Shown in pieces: positions 8,123-15,676 of a stretch of 36,714 nt of DNA (positions are counted from its first letter, which is position 1; each line of letters begins with the position of its first letter). The DNA is taken from assembly GCA_944384655.1 (NCBI GenBank), contig CALWUF010000043.1, positions 1 through 36,714 of the forward strand, given 5' to 3'. Origin of the DNA: an uncultured Butyricicoccus sp. GTDB lineage: Bacteria; Bacillota; Clostridia; Oscillospirales; Butyricicoccaceae. A program made the translations under genes and the position numbers. The notes under the pieces were generated by a model. The model did not search any database, was not told the origin of the DNA, and was given only the letters and a program-made list of their open reading frames with translations.

Positions 8123-8407
8123 TCATCGCCCCATCATTTTTGCAATTTGTGCGGCGAGCTGTGCGCCTTCCGGCGTGCGCAGCAGTTCCTGTACAGACTG
8201 TTTTGCACCTTCCAAATTGCCTGCCTGTGCCATGCGGGCGGCGTTTTCCAATGAACTGCCATGCCCTTCCAGAATTTTTTGAGCTGCCTGACGTCCTTCC
8301 GGCGTATTGAGCGCTTCACGCATACGCCCAGTTGCACGAGCCGCGTCGGCAGTTCCGGTTGTGCGCGAGATACGTCGCATCAGTTCTTCCATATCGCGTT
8401 GCTGCAT
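8123..8407 (-). CDS. Small helical hypothetical protein, first gene of a three-gene unit
   Basis: This 94-residue protein is not recognised. It is almost entirely predicted helix and soluble, with two similar-looking segments: LNTPEGRQAAQKILEG (about 33-48) and LRTPEGAQLAAQIAKMMG (about 76-93). Both share a TPEG(R/A)QxAxxI core, so it may be an internal duplication. The ATG start is supported by AGGAGG eight bases upstream. It leads the minus-strand unit of three unknown genes, and a -10-like TATACT box on the minus strand at 8469-8474 may drive it, without a good -35. A short inverted repeat (8426-8432 with 8448-8454) lies in its leader. Function cannot be stated. Confidence 0.72.
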   Translation of the reverse strand: MQQRDMEELMRRISRTTGTADAARATGRMREALNTPEGRQAAQKILEGHGSSLENAARMAQAGNLEGAKQSVQELLRTPEGAQLAAQIAKMMGR

Positions 8408-8498
8408 GATATAGCCTCCTGTATATGTGAATTTGTGCCGCTGACATATTCACAGCACGGTTCATTGCAGTATACGCCATCGTTGCGGCAATTGTTCT

Positions 8499-8527
8499 TT
8501 GACTTTCACAAAAAAATAGTGTATATT
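8499..8527 (+). promoter_or_regulatory. Predicted sigma-A promoter for the phosphoesterase-coaX unit
   Basis: The -35 box TTGACT (8499-8504) and -10 box TATATT (8522-8527) are separated by exactly 17 bases. Transcription would begin near 8534, just before a long inverted repeat, leaving a leader of about 95 bases before the start codon. Confidence 0.75.
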
Positions 8528-8537
8528 CATTGATAGC

Positions 8538-8591
8538 ATATCTGAGAATGGTTCATATTACCAAAACGTGATAGGAACAGTTCTCAGATAT
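8538..8591 (+). repeat. Inverted repeat / leader stem-loop before the phosphoesterase gene
   Basis: The arms 8538-8548 and 8581-8591 (ATATCTGAGAA and its complement) are a perfect 11-base match. The pairing continues inward with GTTC/GAAC after a two-base mismatch, giving a 17-base stem with a loop of about 20 bases. It starts a few bases after the predicted transcription start and is not followed by a T-run, so it is not a terminator. It could be an RNA-stabilising 5' hairpin, a regulatory leader, or an operator for a dimeric repressor. Confidence 0.65.
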
Positions 8592-8628
8592 ACTCTGTAC
8601 ACAACAAAGGTGCGGAAGGAGGCATATG

Positions 8629-9126
8629 ATGAAGCTACTTGTTTTTTCCGATTCCCACCGCCGCAACACTTCGGATATGCTTTCCATCATTGACGAAGAA
8701 AAACCGGATGTTGTGCTTCATTTGGGCGACGTGGTCGATGATGTGGAAGATATCCGTTCGGTATATCCTGATTTGAAGGTGTACAACGTCAGGGGCAACA
8801 ATGATTATGGCTGGCATGCGCAGGATGTGCAGGACAATTTGATTGTGTGTGTCGGACAGATAAAATTATTGTTGACCCATGGACACCTGTATGGTGTGCG
8901 CCGCAATACAAAGGCATTGGCTGCGACCGCGCGCAAGCATGGCTGTCAGATCGCATTGTACGGACATACACATGAGGCAAGGCTCAATTGGGATGGGGGC
9001 ATCCTGATTGCCAATCCGGGCAGCATCAGCCTGCCATATGTGGCTGCGCCTCCGTCATATTTGCGGCTGGTGATTGAGGGAACACAGATTCAGCCGGAAA
9101 TTGTCTATCTGGATCAGACATACTGA
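8629..9126 (+). CDS. YfcE/MJ0936-family metallophosphoesterase
   Basis: This is a small calcineurin-like phosphodiesterase or phosphatase of 165 residues. Metal-binding motifs appear in order: FSDSHRR near the N-terminus (D-x-H), HLGDVVDD (GD), VRGNNDY (GNxD), LTHGH, and LYGHTHEARL (GHTH) near the C-terminus, followed by NPGSISLP. This is the full set for the YfcE/MJ0936 group, whose members hydrolyse phosphodiesters in vitro; the natural substrate is usually unknown. I chose the second of two adjacent ATGs (8629) because AAGGAGG ends six bases before it, against three for 8626. In clostridia such genes often follow rph and a nucleotide pyrophosphatase, which is not the case here. It is probably co-transcribed with coaX, 37 bases downstream. 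Confidence 0.9.
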   Translation: MKLLVFSDSHRRNTSDMLSIIDEEKPDVVLHLGDVVDDVEDIRSVYPDLKVYNVRGNNDYGWHAQDVQDNLIVCVGQIKLLLTHGHLYGVRRNTKALAATARKHGCQIALYGHTHEARLNWDGGILIANPGSISLPYVAAPPSYLRLVIEGTQIQPEIVYLDQTY

Positions 9127-9163
9127 ATATTCCAGAACAACACAAAAGAAGGGATCGAGAGAT

Positions 9164-10000
9164 ATGTTACTGGCGATTGACGTTGGCAATACCAACACAG
9201 TTTTTGGTATTTACCGTGAGGAGGAGCTGATCGGCAGCTTTCGCTTGTCCACAACGGCGGAACGAACATCAGATGAAATCGGCATGCAGATACATCTGTA
9301 TTACAGCTTCCTCGGACTGAGTACAAAGGATACCCATGCGGTTATCATTGCATCGGTTGTGCCTCCAGTCATGTATACGTTGATTAACGCGATTCGCAAA
9401 TATATTGGTGTGCAGCCGTTGATTGTCGGCAAAGACATCGATACAGGATTGATGAACTGTTATGACAATCCGAAGGAGGTTGGTGTTGATCGTTTGGTCA
9501 ATGCGGTATCTGCGGTGAAAAGATACGGAAGTCCATTGATTATCATCGATATTGGCACCGCGACCACATTTGATGTCATCGATGAAACGGGAGCGTATCG
9601 CGGAGGCGCCATTTATCCGGGCATCAAGGTTTCGATGGAAGCGTTGTTTCAGAAGGCGTCGAAACTGCCGCGTGTCGATATCGTGCGTCCGGACAAAGCC
9701 ATCGGTACGAATACTGTCATGAGCATGCAGTCGGGCGCAGTGCGCGGATATGCCGGCGCGATTCAGGGCATTGTCAGCGAGATGCAGGGGGAAATGGGTT
9801 GTACATGCAATGTCGTTGCGACCGGGGGTATGGGTCGTATGATGGCGCAATACTGCGATATCATCACGCATGTCGATGCGAATCTGACGCTTGAGGGTCT
9901 GTTGATGATCTATCACGCCAATCGAGAAAAATTTGATGCTGTGAAGCCACTCGGTGCACTTTGCGTTTCCGCTGATGAGGAAGTAGAAACAAGGTTGTGA
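9164..10000 (+). CDS. coaX: Type III pantothenate kinase
   Basis: CoaX phosphorylates pantothenate, the first step of coenzyme A synthesis, and is insensitive to CoA feedback. The 278-residue protein has the ASKHA-fold motifs DVGNTNTVFG at 6-15 (phosphate loop), GVDRLVNA, and DIGTATTFDV (second phosphate motif with the catalytic Asp region). The remainder fits the family, with a C-terminal tail slightly longer than the usual 255 or so residues. I chose ATG 9164, which begins the family-typical MLLAIDVGNTN; an AAGGGA-like site precedes it. It ends in a strong bidirectional terminator. Identity is very sure. Confidence 0.95.
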   Translation: MLLAIDVGNTNTVFGIYREEELIGSFRLSTTAERTSDEIGMQIHLYYSFLGLSTKDTHAVIIASVVPPVMYTLINAIRKYIGVQPLIVGKDIDTGLMNCYDNPKEVGVDRLVNAVSAVKRYGSPLIIIDIGTATTFDVIDETGAYRGGAIYPGIKVSMEALFQKASKLPRVDIVRPDKAIGTNTVMSMQSGAVRGYAGAIQGIVSEMQGEMGCTCNVVATGGMGRMMAQYCDIITHVDANLTLEGLLMIYHANREKFDAVKPLGALCVSADEEVETRL

Positions 10001-10016
10001 GCGCTCAAAAGACAAA

Positions 10017-10050
10017 GGGGGCGGATGCCTGCAGCATCCGCCCCCTGTTT
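10017..10050. terminator. Bidirectional terminator between coaX and the XRE gene
   Basis: A perfect 12-base GC-rich stem (10017-10028 with 10034-10045, GGGGGCGGATGC and complement) encloses a five-base loop. TGTTT follows on the plus strand and the minus strand continues into TTTGTC. It serves coaX and probably the convergent XRE gene. Confidence 0.85.
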
Positions 10051-10060
10051 CTGCGCACAG

Positions 10061-10306
10061 CTATGACCTGAAATCAAACAGTTTATCAGGTGAAATATGC
10101 AGGACCGCGCAGATAGAAAAAATGACGTCGAGTGAAACCGCGCACTCGGCAGTTTCAATCCGGCTCATATGCGTACGGCTGATACCGACGCGTTCTGCCA
10201 GCCGGAGCTGAGACATGCCGCACTGTTTTCGATAATACGCGATATTCAAACCGAGTTGTTGATATTTTTGCTGATGTTGTTTATCCAAATTCACCACTCC
10301 CAGCAT
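10061..10306 (-). CDS. Small XRE-family helix-turn-helix regulator
   Basis: This 81-residue protein is essentially one Cro/C1-type DNA-binding domain. LGLNIAYYRKQCGMSQLRLAERVGIS is followed by RTHMSRIETAECAVSLDVIFSICAVLHISPDKLFDF, matching the canonical pattern of helix, turn, recognition helix and closing helices. It has no sensing domain. The start is uncertain: the ATG at 10304-10306 lacks a clear ribosome site, whereas GGGAG lies about eight bases before an in-frame TTG at 10286-10288. A protein of about 75 residues is therefore quite possible. It is a single-gene unit, convergent with coaX. The target is unknown; such solitary regulators are often autoregulatory. Confidence 0.82.
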   Translation of the reverse strand: MLGVVNLDKQHQQKYQQLGLNIAYYRKQCGMSQLRLAERVGISRTHMSRIETAECAVSLDVIFSICAVLHISPDKLFDFRS

Positions 10307-10503
10307 AGTTTACGCGATAATTGAAGCTGGTACGACAACGCGGCAAATTATTTCTGCAACATGTGAAGTGTCAATCTGTGTACACAGCGATACCGAAGGC
10401 TGCAATTTTGGAAGTTTTATCCGTTTTTTTAAGTTATATGGAAACACTGTAATTTTATGGGAAACGGGATATATATCAGTTAAAGAGATACATACAGGCA
10501 TGT
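10307..10503. other. Intergenic stretch without a recognised gene
   Basis: Upstream of the XRE gene I see no convincing coding sequence or RNA gene. The minus strand could hold the XRE promoter (a TAAACT box directly before the annotated ATG), but a matching -35 at normal spacing is not clear. Confidence 0.4.
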
Positions 10504-10546
10504 AAAACCCGCTGTATTCACAGAGATGTGAACAACAGCGGGTTTT
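10504..10546 (-). terminator. Terminator of nth
   Basis: A perfect 12-base stem (10504-10515 with 10535-10546, AAAACCCGCTGT and complement) has an inner TTCAC/GTGAA stem in its loop. Reading on the minus strand it follows the nth stop by eight bases and ends in TTTT. Confidence 0.8.
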
Positions 10547-10553
10547 GCAGTCG

Positions 10554-11195
10554 TTACGTTTCTCCGCATCCGGTTTTGCAGATCTCGCGCAGGCAGCACT
10601 TGTCACACATCGGCTTGCGAGCGGTACATACAGCGCGTCCATGCAGCACCAGGCGGTGACAAAAATCGTTGGATGCGGCGGGGGGGACGATGGGGCGCAG
10701 TGCCCGTTCCAGTTTTCCCGGCTCTTTGATACCGTCGACCAGCCCGATACGGTTGGACAATCGGATACAGTGGGTATCTGCCACAATTGCCGGTTTTCCA
10801 TACAGGTCTCCCAGGATAAGGTTTGCGGTTTTGCGTCCGACGCCGGGAATTTTGAGCAGCTCCTCCATTGTGCCCGGCACTTTTCCGCTGTGATGTTCCA
10901 ATAGATACTGTGCAGCGGCGTGCAGATCGCGCGCCTTGGTTTTTCCCAGACCGCATGGGCGTATGATGGCTTCGATTTCCTCCGGCTGCGCCTCGGCAAA
11001 GGCTTCCAATGAAGGGAAACGGGAGTATAGATCTTGTGTAACAATATTGACACGTGCATCTGTGCACTGGGCGGACAGACGTGTGGCGAACAGCAGTTCA
11101 TAATCCTTTTGATATTGCAGGGCACAGATGGCGTCCGGATATTCCTGCTCCAGCAGGCGGACAGCGGTTTCGGCGCGTTCGGTTGGCGTCAGCAT
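10554..11195 (-). CDS. nth: Endonuclease III, DNA glycosylase/AP lyase
   Basis: Nth removes oxidised pyrimidines and cuts the resulting abasic site in base excision repair. The 213-residue length is standard. It shows SAQCTDARVN at 41-50, the helix-hairpin-helix LKIPGVGRKTANLIL with catalytic Lys122, and VADTHCIRLSNR with catalytic Asp140. The four Cys at 190, 197, 200 and 206 are in the C-X6-C-X2-C-X5-C pattern that binds a [4Fe-4S] cluster. AAAGGAG precedes the ATG. It appears to be a monocistronic gene divergent from glyA, with its own terminator. The window also encodes two other DNA glycosylases (Ung and a family-6 enzyme). Confidence 0.96.
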   Translation of the reverse strand: MLTPTERAETAVRLLEQEYPDAICALQYQKDYELLFATRLSAQCTDARVNIVTQDLYSRFPSLEAFAEAQPEEIEAIIRPCGLGKTKARDLHAAAQYLLEHHSGKVPGTMEELLKIPGVGRKTANLILGDLYGKPAIVADTHCIRLSNRIGLVDGIKEPGKLERALRPIVPPAASNDFCHRLVLHGRAVCTARKPMCDKCCLREICKTGCGET

Positions 11196-11350
11196 AGATG
11201 GGGGTCTCCTTTATCACATGAAATTTGGTCAGTGGGTCAAATATAGCCCGCAACATGTGTATTGTATCACAAATTCTGCACAAAAAATCGACAACTTTAC
11301 GAAAATTTTACTGCATTAAAGGGAAAAAATGCTTAAGAGGGAAATGTGCC

Positions 11351-11379
11351 TTGCAAAAAGGCGGAATTCCTGTTTTAAT
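11351..11379 (+). promoter_or_regulatory. Predicted promoter of glyA-rarA
   Basis: TTGCAA (11351-11356) and TTTAAT (11374-11379) are spaced by 17 bases, giving a start near 11386 and a leader of about 45 bases ending in the GGAGGAG ribosome site of glyA. The 11196-11350 stretch shows no purine-riboswitch or T-box hallmark that I can see. Confidence 0.5.
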
Positions 11380-11429
11380 AGAAGAAGTAAAACTGACTCA
11401 AGCCCGATTTTTATGGAGGAGTATTCAGC

Positions 11430-12686
11430 ATGTCCGAAGCCAAGAGAATTGAAGAAAATATTGCGTTTGTTACCAGTATGGATCCTGAGCTGGGTGCAGC
11501 AATCCGCAAGGAATATGATCGTCAGTGCCGCAACATCGAGTTGATTGCGTCGGAAAATATTGTTTCCCCGACCGTCATGGCAGCGATGGGTACGGTTCTC
11601 ACCAACAAATATGCCGAAGGATATCCGGGAAAACGCTATTACGGCGGCTGTGAGTGCGTTGATATTGCCGAAAATTTGGCAATTGAACGTGTATGCAAGC
11701 TGTTCGGTGCAAAGTTTGCCAATGTACAGCCGCATTCCGGCGCACAGGCCAATATGGCGGTTTATCAGGCGCTGTGTAAGCCGGGTGATACCGTTTTGGG
11801 TATGTCGTTGGACAACGGTGGTCACCTGACCCATGGTTCCCCGGTAAACCAGTCTGGTCTGTTGTACAATATTGTGGCATATGGCGTTGATGACAACGGC
11901 TATATCGATTACGATGCGCTGCGTGCACAGGCAAAGGAAATGAAGCCGAAGATGATTATCGCAGGCGCTTCTGCATATCCACGTGAAATCCGTTTCGATA
12001 TTTTTGCTGATATTGCAAAGGAAGTCGGTGCATATCTGTTTGTCGATATGGCGCATATTGCCGGTCTTGTTGCGGCAGGTCTGCATATGAACCCGATGGA
12101 ATATGCCGACGTTGTCACCACCACGACGCATAAGACGCTGCGCGGTCCGCGCGGTGGCTGCATTCTGACCAACAATGAGGATCTGGCGAAGAAGTTTAAT
12201 AAGGCCATCTTCCCAGGCACGCAGGGCGGTCCACTCATGCACGTCATCGCTGCCAAGGCAGTCTGCTTCGGCGAGGCGCTTCAGCCGCAGTTCAAGGAAT
12301 ATCAGACCCAGGTTGCGAATAACGCAAAGGCACTGGCAGATGGTCTGATGAAGCGCGGCATCAATCTGGTTTCGGGCGGCACGGACAACCATCTGATGTT
12401 GGTTGACCTGCGTGGCACGGACGTGACCGGTAAAGAGCTTCAGAACCGCTTGGATGCAGTGTATATCACGGCAAATAAAAACACGGTTCCGAATGAGCCG
12501 CTCAGCCCGTTTGTCACCTCTGGCGTCCGTCTGGGAACCCCGGCTGTCACCACTCGTGGGTTTAAGGAAGCGGAAATGGACAGGATTGCACAGTTTATCA
12601 CTTGGGCAATCACGGATTTCGACGCAAAGGCAGACGAAATTCGTGCCGGCGTCGGTGAAATCTGCAAGCAGTTCCCGCTGTACTGA
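11430..12686 (+). CDS. glyA: Serine hydroxymethyltransferase
   Basis: GlyA interconverts serine and glycine with tetrahydrofolate, supplying glycine and one-carbon units. The 418-residue length is typical. It shows [11 protein letters not shown] at 37-47, the [15 protein letters not shown] motif at 59-73, the cofactor-binding [13 protein letters not shown] with Asp206 and His209, and [14 protein letters not shown] at 230-243 with the PLP Lys235. A GGAGGAG ribosome site precedes the ATG. Its codon use looks more biased than that of its neighbours, as expected for a strongly expressed gene. rarA starts 17 bases after its stop without a terminator, so the two are probably co-transcribed. Confidence 0.97.
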   Translation: MSEAKRIEENIAFVTSMDPELGAAIRKEYDRQCRNIELIASENIVSPTVMAAMGTVLTNKYAEGYPGKRYYGGCECVDIAENLAIERVCKLFGAKFANVQPHSGAQANMAVYQALCKPGDTVLGMSLDNGGHLTHGSPVNQSGLLYNIVAYGVDDNGYIDYDALRAQAKEMKPKMIIAGASAYPREIRFDIFADIAKEVGAYLFVDMAHIAGLVAAGLHMNPMEYADVVTTTTHKTLRGPRGGCILTNNEDLAKKFNKAIFPGTQGGPLMHVIAAKAVCFGEALQPQFKEYQTQVANNAKALADGLMKRGINLVSGGTDNHLMLVDLRGTDVTGKELQNRLDAVYITANKNTVPNEPLSPFVTSGVRLGTPAVTTRGFKEAEMDRIAQFITWAITDFDAKADEIRAGVGEICKQFPLY

Positions 12687-12703
12687 TTTTTTTGGAAGAG
12701 AAT

Positions 12704-13954
12704 ATGAAATTTCAGCCTCTGGCCGACCGTATCCGCCCAACCACACTGGCGGATGTGGTTGGCCAGCCGCATATTTTGGGACAATCCGGTCTGCTGCGCC
12801 GGATTGTCGAGAGCGGCAACATTCCCAATATGATTTTTTATGGTCCATCCGGTGTGGGGAAGACGACCGTTGCATCGATTATTGCGGGACAGACCGAGCG
12901 AAGGTTGTACCGGCTCAATGCTACAACCGCTTCCATTTCAGATATCCGGCAGATTTTTGACGAGTTGGGCACAATGCTCGCGCCAAATGGTGCGCTGATC
13001 TATTTGGATGAGATTCAATATTTTAACAAAAAACAACAGCAATCACTGCTGGAATTCATTGAGGACGGGCGCATTACACTGATTGCTTCGACGACGGAAA
13101 ATCCGTATTTTTATGTATATGGTGCGGTTCTCAGCCGATGTACCGTATTTGAATTCCGTCCTGTCGGGGCGGCAGACGTCGAGTCTGCGGTGCGCCGGGC
13201 ATTCTCATTGGCAGACCCTGCGCGCAATGTTTCGGATGAAGTGTGCACACACATTGCCACTGCCTGCGGCGGCGATGTGCGCAAGGCGGTGAATGCGGTC
13301 GAGCTGCTGGTACAGGCGGCGCGAGGGGATACGATCACGTTGGCAGACGCGCAGCAAGCGGCGCAGCGTTCTGCGATGCGTTATGATCGCGACGGTGACC
13401 AGCATTATGATATTCTGTCCGGTTTGCAAAAATCCATCCGAGGATCAGATCCGGATGCAGCGGTGCATTATCTTGCGCGGCTGCTTGAAGCAGGCGACCT
13501 CATTTCCGCCTGTCGCCGCCTGTTGGTCGTTGCAGCGGAGGATGTCGGGTTGGCATATCCCCAGGCAATGTCCATGGTCAAAGCATATGTGGATACAGCA
13601 ACGCAGCTCGGTTTACCGGAAGCGCGTATCCCGCTGGCGGATGCGGCGCTGTTGCTTGCGACTGCGCCCAAGTCGAACAGTGGCATTCGTGCGATAGACG
13701 CCGCGATACAGGACGTCCGTGCGGGAAAGGCGGGAGACATTCCGGACTATCTCAAGGACAGCCATTATTCCGGGGCAGGCAAACTGGGACGCGGATTAAC
13801 CTATCGGTTTCCGCATGATTATCCAAATCATTGGATTGACCAGCAGTACCTGCCGGATACACTGCGCGATGCGCACTATTATGACTATGGCGAAAATAAG
13901 ACGGAACAGAGGGCAAAAGCATATTGGGATGCGGTCAAAGGACAAGGCAGATGA
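12704..13954 (+). CDS. rarA: Replication-associated recombination protein A, AAA+ ATPase (RarA/MgsA)
   Basis: RarA acts at stalled replication forks and interacts with SSB in related bacteria. The 416-residue protein carries Walker A GPSGVGKTT at 47-55, Walker B LIYLDEIQYF at 98-107, and a sensor-like ASTTENPYF at about 128-136. The second half has the family C-terminal region, including AAEDVGLAYPQAM and HYSGAGKLGRG. The usual DEIHRFNKxQQ is replaced by DEIQYFNKKQQ, a mild variation. I chose ATG 12704, with GGAAGAG upstream; a TTG at 12692 would add four residues. A terminator follows. Confidence 0.94.
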   Translation: MKFQPLADRIRPTTLADVVGQPHILGQSGLLRRIVESGNIPNMIFYGPSGVGKTTVASIIAGQTERRLYRLNATTASISDIRQIFDELGTMLAPNGALIYLDEIQYFNKKQQQSLLEFIEDGRITLIASTTENPYFYVYGAVLSRCTVFEFRPVGAADVESAVRRAFSLADPARNVSDEVCTHIATACGGDVRKAVNAVELLVQAARGDTITLADAQQAAQRSAMRYDRDGDQHYDILSGLQKSIRGSDPDAAVHYLARLLEAGDLISACRRLLVVAAEDVGLAYPQAMSMVKAYVDTATQLGLPEARIPLADAALLLATAPKSNSGIRAIDAAIQDVRAGKAGDIPDYLKDSHYSGAGKLGRGLTYRFPHDYPNHWIDQQYLPDTLRDAHYYDYGENKTEQRAKAYWDAVKGQGR

Positions 13955-13982
13955 TATTTGTCGAAAAGATAGAATATATCAT

Positions 13983-14020
13983 AACACCTGATTTTGTAAT
14001 AAATTCAGGTGTTTCTTTTT
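13983..14020 (+). terminator. Terminator of glyA-rarA
   Basis: A nine-base stem (13983-13991 with 14005-14013, AACACCTGA and complement) and a 13-base loop are followed by the T-rich TTCTTTTTGTTTT. Confidence 0.75.
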
Positions 14021-14065
14021 GTTTTCACAGGGGTTTTCTGATCGGTGAAATGGGAAAAACTGGGG

Positions 14066-14094
14066 TTGAAATTGACAGGTAACTGTGGTAAAAT
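14066..14094 (+). promoter_or_regulatory. Predicted promoter of the first SLH gene
   Basis: TTGAAA (14066-14071) and TAAAAT (14089-14094) are separated by 17 bases. The predicted start near 14101 leaves a leader of about 85 bases with two hairpins. An overlapping TTGACA at 14072-14077 is only 11 bases from the -10 box, too close to serve it. Confidence 0.6.
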
Positions 14095-14101
14095 CGACAA
14101 G

Positions 14102-14124
14102 AAAGCGCAGGACTTAGCGCTTTT
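14102..14124 (+). repeat. First leader hairpin of SLH gene 1
   Basis: AAAGCGC (14102-14108) pairs with GCGCTTT (14117-14123), followed by one more T. It begins right at the predicted transcription start. Confidence 0.5.
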
Positions 14125-14133
14125 AAATTGGAG

Positions 14134-14159
14134 AAACCGCACAGAAACTGTGCGGTTTT
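14134..14159 (+). terminator. Terminator-like hairpin inside the leader of SLH gene 1
   Basis: A perfect 11-base stem, AAACCGCACAG (14134-14144) with its complement (14148-14158), has a three-base loop and a terminal TTTT. It lies downstream of the predicted promoter and 26 bases before the start codon, so it could attenuate the gene or end a short transcript. Confidence 0.6.
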
Positions 14160-14184
14160 GATATAAAATAAATGGGAGGTACAT

Positions 14185-15528
14185 ATGAACAAACAATTCA
14201 GACAAATTGGGGCAACCGCACTGGTCGGTGCAATGCTGTGCGGCATGAGTACGGGAGCTTTTGCAGTATCCGATGTGGCAAAAATCGGCTCGACCGGATA
14301 CGCATCATTGAACAAGGCATTGGAAGCGGTCAAAGATGGACAGACCATCACATTGCTGCAAAATGTTTCGGGCGATACGGAGGCGTATTCTGGCGGAGCA
14401 GCGGCCGGTGTTGCATACATTCATGAGGATGCCGCCGGCAAATCATTTACCATTGATTTGAACCAGAAGAGTATCACCGCCTCAGCTGACTCACAGGACG
14501 CGTTGCTGATTTATGCGCACAGCGGTGCAGGGAACCTGTCAATTACCCTGAAAAATGGTTCGATTTCCGCCAGCGGGACAGGGATTGATGGCATTTGGGT
14601 GCAGGATAACGACCCATCGACATCGACCATCGTTACGCTGCGCAATATGAACGTTTCAGCGGACGGGGAAGCGGCGATCAATTGCTTTGATGCAAACTTA
14701 GACGTACAGGCAACCGTTACCGGTGTGGATGACGCAATTTATGCGGAAAATTCCGCAATCCATCTGCTTGCGGGCAGCTTTGAGGCAACCGGAACAGATA
14801 CCGAAGATGGCGTGATCGCCTGTTATCAGCGGATAGATGAAGAAAATGGGGAGCTGAATATGGCTCAGGTAACGACAGCGGAGGAACCGGCGGTTGTCCG
14901 TCCGGCTGATTGGAAAACCACGCTGCCAATGCGTTTAACCGTTACCAATTTCCAGGATGTCCAGATCAATGAGGGCAAAAAGCCATGGTATTATGACTAT
15001 GTGTATGAGATGGCGAACAGAGGCGTTGTCAGTGGCGACGGCAATGTGTGGACGTTCAGCCCCAATAAAAATGTCACCCGTGAACAATTTGCAGTTATGT
15101 TGGCCGGCGCGGCAGGCGCTGACCTGAGTGCATATGAAGGCAAAAAAACATTCAGCGATGTGACACATACCTGGTCTATTCGCCAGATTGAATGGGCATA
15201 TGACAATGGGATTGTCAGCGGCACGGGAAACGGTAAATTTTCACCCACTGCGGCAATTACCCGTGAACAAGCGTGTGTGATGTTGTACAAATATCAGGCG
15301 AATATATTGAATATTGAGCCGAGACAGGTCGTTGAAGTAGGAACATATCCTGATAGCGATGAAATTTCAACATGGGCGGAGACTGCTGTACAGACCATGC
15401 TCATGGAAGGCATCATCACCGGCAGCAAACAAGGCGATACCGTGAAGATTTTACCCAAGGGCAATGCATCGCGCGCACAGGTCTGCACAATGCTGAGCGC
15501 TATGTTTCGATTTGCAGCGCAGAGCTGA
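14185..15528 (+). CDS. Secreted SLH-domain surface protein, paralogue 1
   Basis: The 447-residue protein has a signal peptide (Lys-containing start, hydrophobic core, likely cut after GAFA at residue 27). Residues about 33-235 begin with YASLNKALEAVKDGQTITLLQNV and continue with short strand repeats rich in Gly, Asn and Ser, suggesting a beta-helix or pectate-lyase-like fold. Three C-terminal SLH repeats lie at about 255-309, 321-371 and 387-442; the first two hold FSPNKNVTREQFAVML and FSPTAAITREQACVML. SLH repeats anchor proteins to secondary cell wall polymers, so the protein is predicted on the outer wall. GGGAGG precedes the ATG. It is followed by its own terminator and a paralogue. The specific role of the N-terminal domain is unknown; I see no clear enzymatic residues. 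Confidence 0.9.
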   Translation: MNKQFRQIGATALVGAMLCGMSTGAFAVSDVAKIGSTGYASLNKALEAVKDGQTITLLQNVSGDTEAYSGGAAAGVAYIHEDAAGKSFTIDLNQKSITASADSQDALLIYAHSGAGNLSITLKNGSISASGTGIDGIWVQDNDPSTSTIVTLRNMNVSADGEAAINCFDANLDVQATVTGVDDAIYAENSAIHLLAGSFEATGTDTEDGVIACYQRIDEENGELNMAQVTTAEEPAVVRPADWKTTLPMRLTVTNFQDVQINEGKKPWYYDYVYEMANRGVVSGDGNVWTFSPNKNVTREQFAVMLAGAAGADLSAYEGKKTFSDVTHTWSIRQIEWAYDNGIVSGTGNGKFSPTAAITREQACVMLYKYQANILNIEPRQVVEVGTYPDSDEISTWAETAVQTMLMEGIITGSKQGDTVKILPKGNASRAQVCTMLSAMFRFAAQS

Positions 15529-15541
15529 TATGAAATGATTC

Positions 15542-15569
15542 AAAACCGTCGGTGGAAACCGACGGTTTT
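15542..15569 (+). terminator. Terminator of SLH gene 1
   Basis: A perfect 12-base stem (15542-15553 with 15558-15569) is closed by a GGAA tetraloop of the GNRA class. Its descending arm ends in TTTT. Confidence 0.88.
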
Positions 15570-15594
15570 GCTTTCGAGAAAAGGTAACAAAACG

Positions 15595-15623
15595 TTTACA
15601 AAACGGTAAAAATCTGTTACAAT
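15595..15623 (+). promoter_or_regulatory. Predicted promoter of the second SLH gene
   Basis: TTTACA (15595-15600) and TACAAT (15618-15623) are spaced by exactly 17 bases. The start near 15630 gives a leader of about 47 bases ending with AGGAGG. Confidence 0.75.
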
Positions 15624-15676
15624 ATTGGAAACGATTCCCTGTGGGGGACTGAAAAAGTCAGGAGGTTTCTTTCAAC

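Noticed and set aside
7427..10306. Possible mobile island (unknown small genes plus an XRE regulator)
   Set aside because: There is no integrase, transposase, tRNA junction or flanking repeat, and housekeeping genes (phosphoesterase, coaX) lie between them.
11196..11350. Possible glycine or other riboswitch upstream of glyA
   Set aside because: I could not find paired conserved elements of a glycine, SAM or tetrahydrofolate riboswitch, and a plain promoter lies close to the gene.
11316..12875. 519-codon open frame on the minus strand across glyA and the start of rarA
   Set aside because: It is fully antisense to glyA, has improbable Cys/His/Arg-rich composition, and no start signal; the biased codons of glyA create it.
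14072..14094. TTGACA as the -35 box of SLH gene 1
   Set aside because: The distance to TAAAAT is only 11 bases; TTGAAA at 14066 gives the correct 17.
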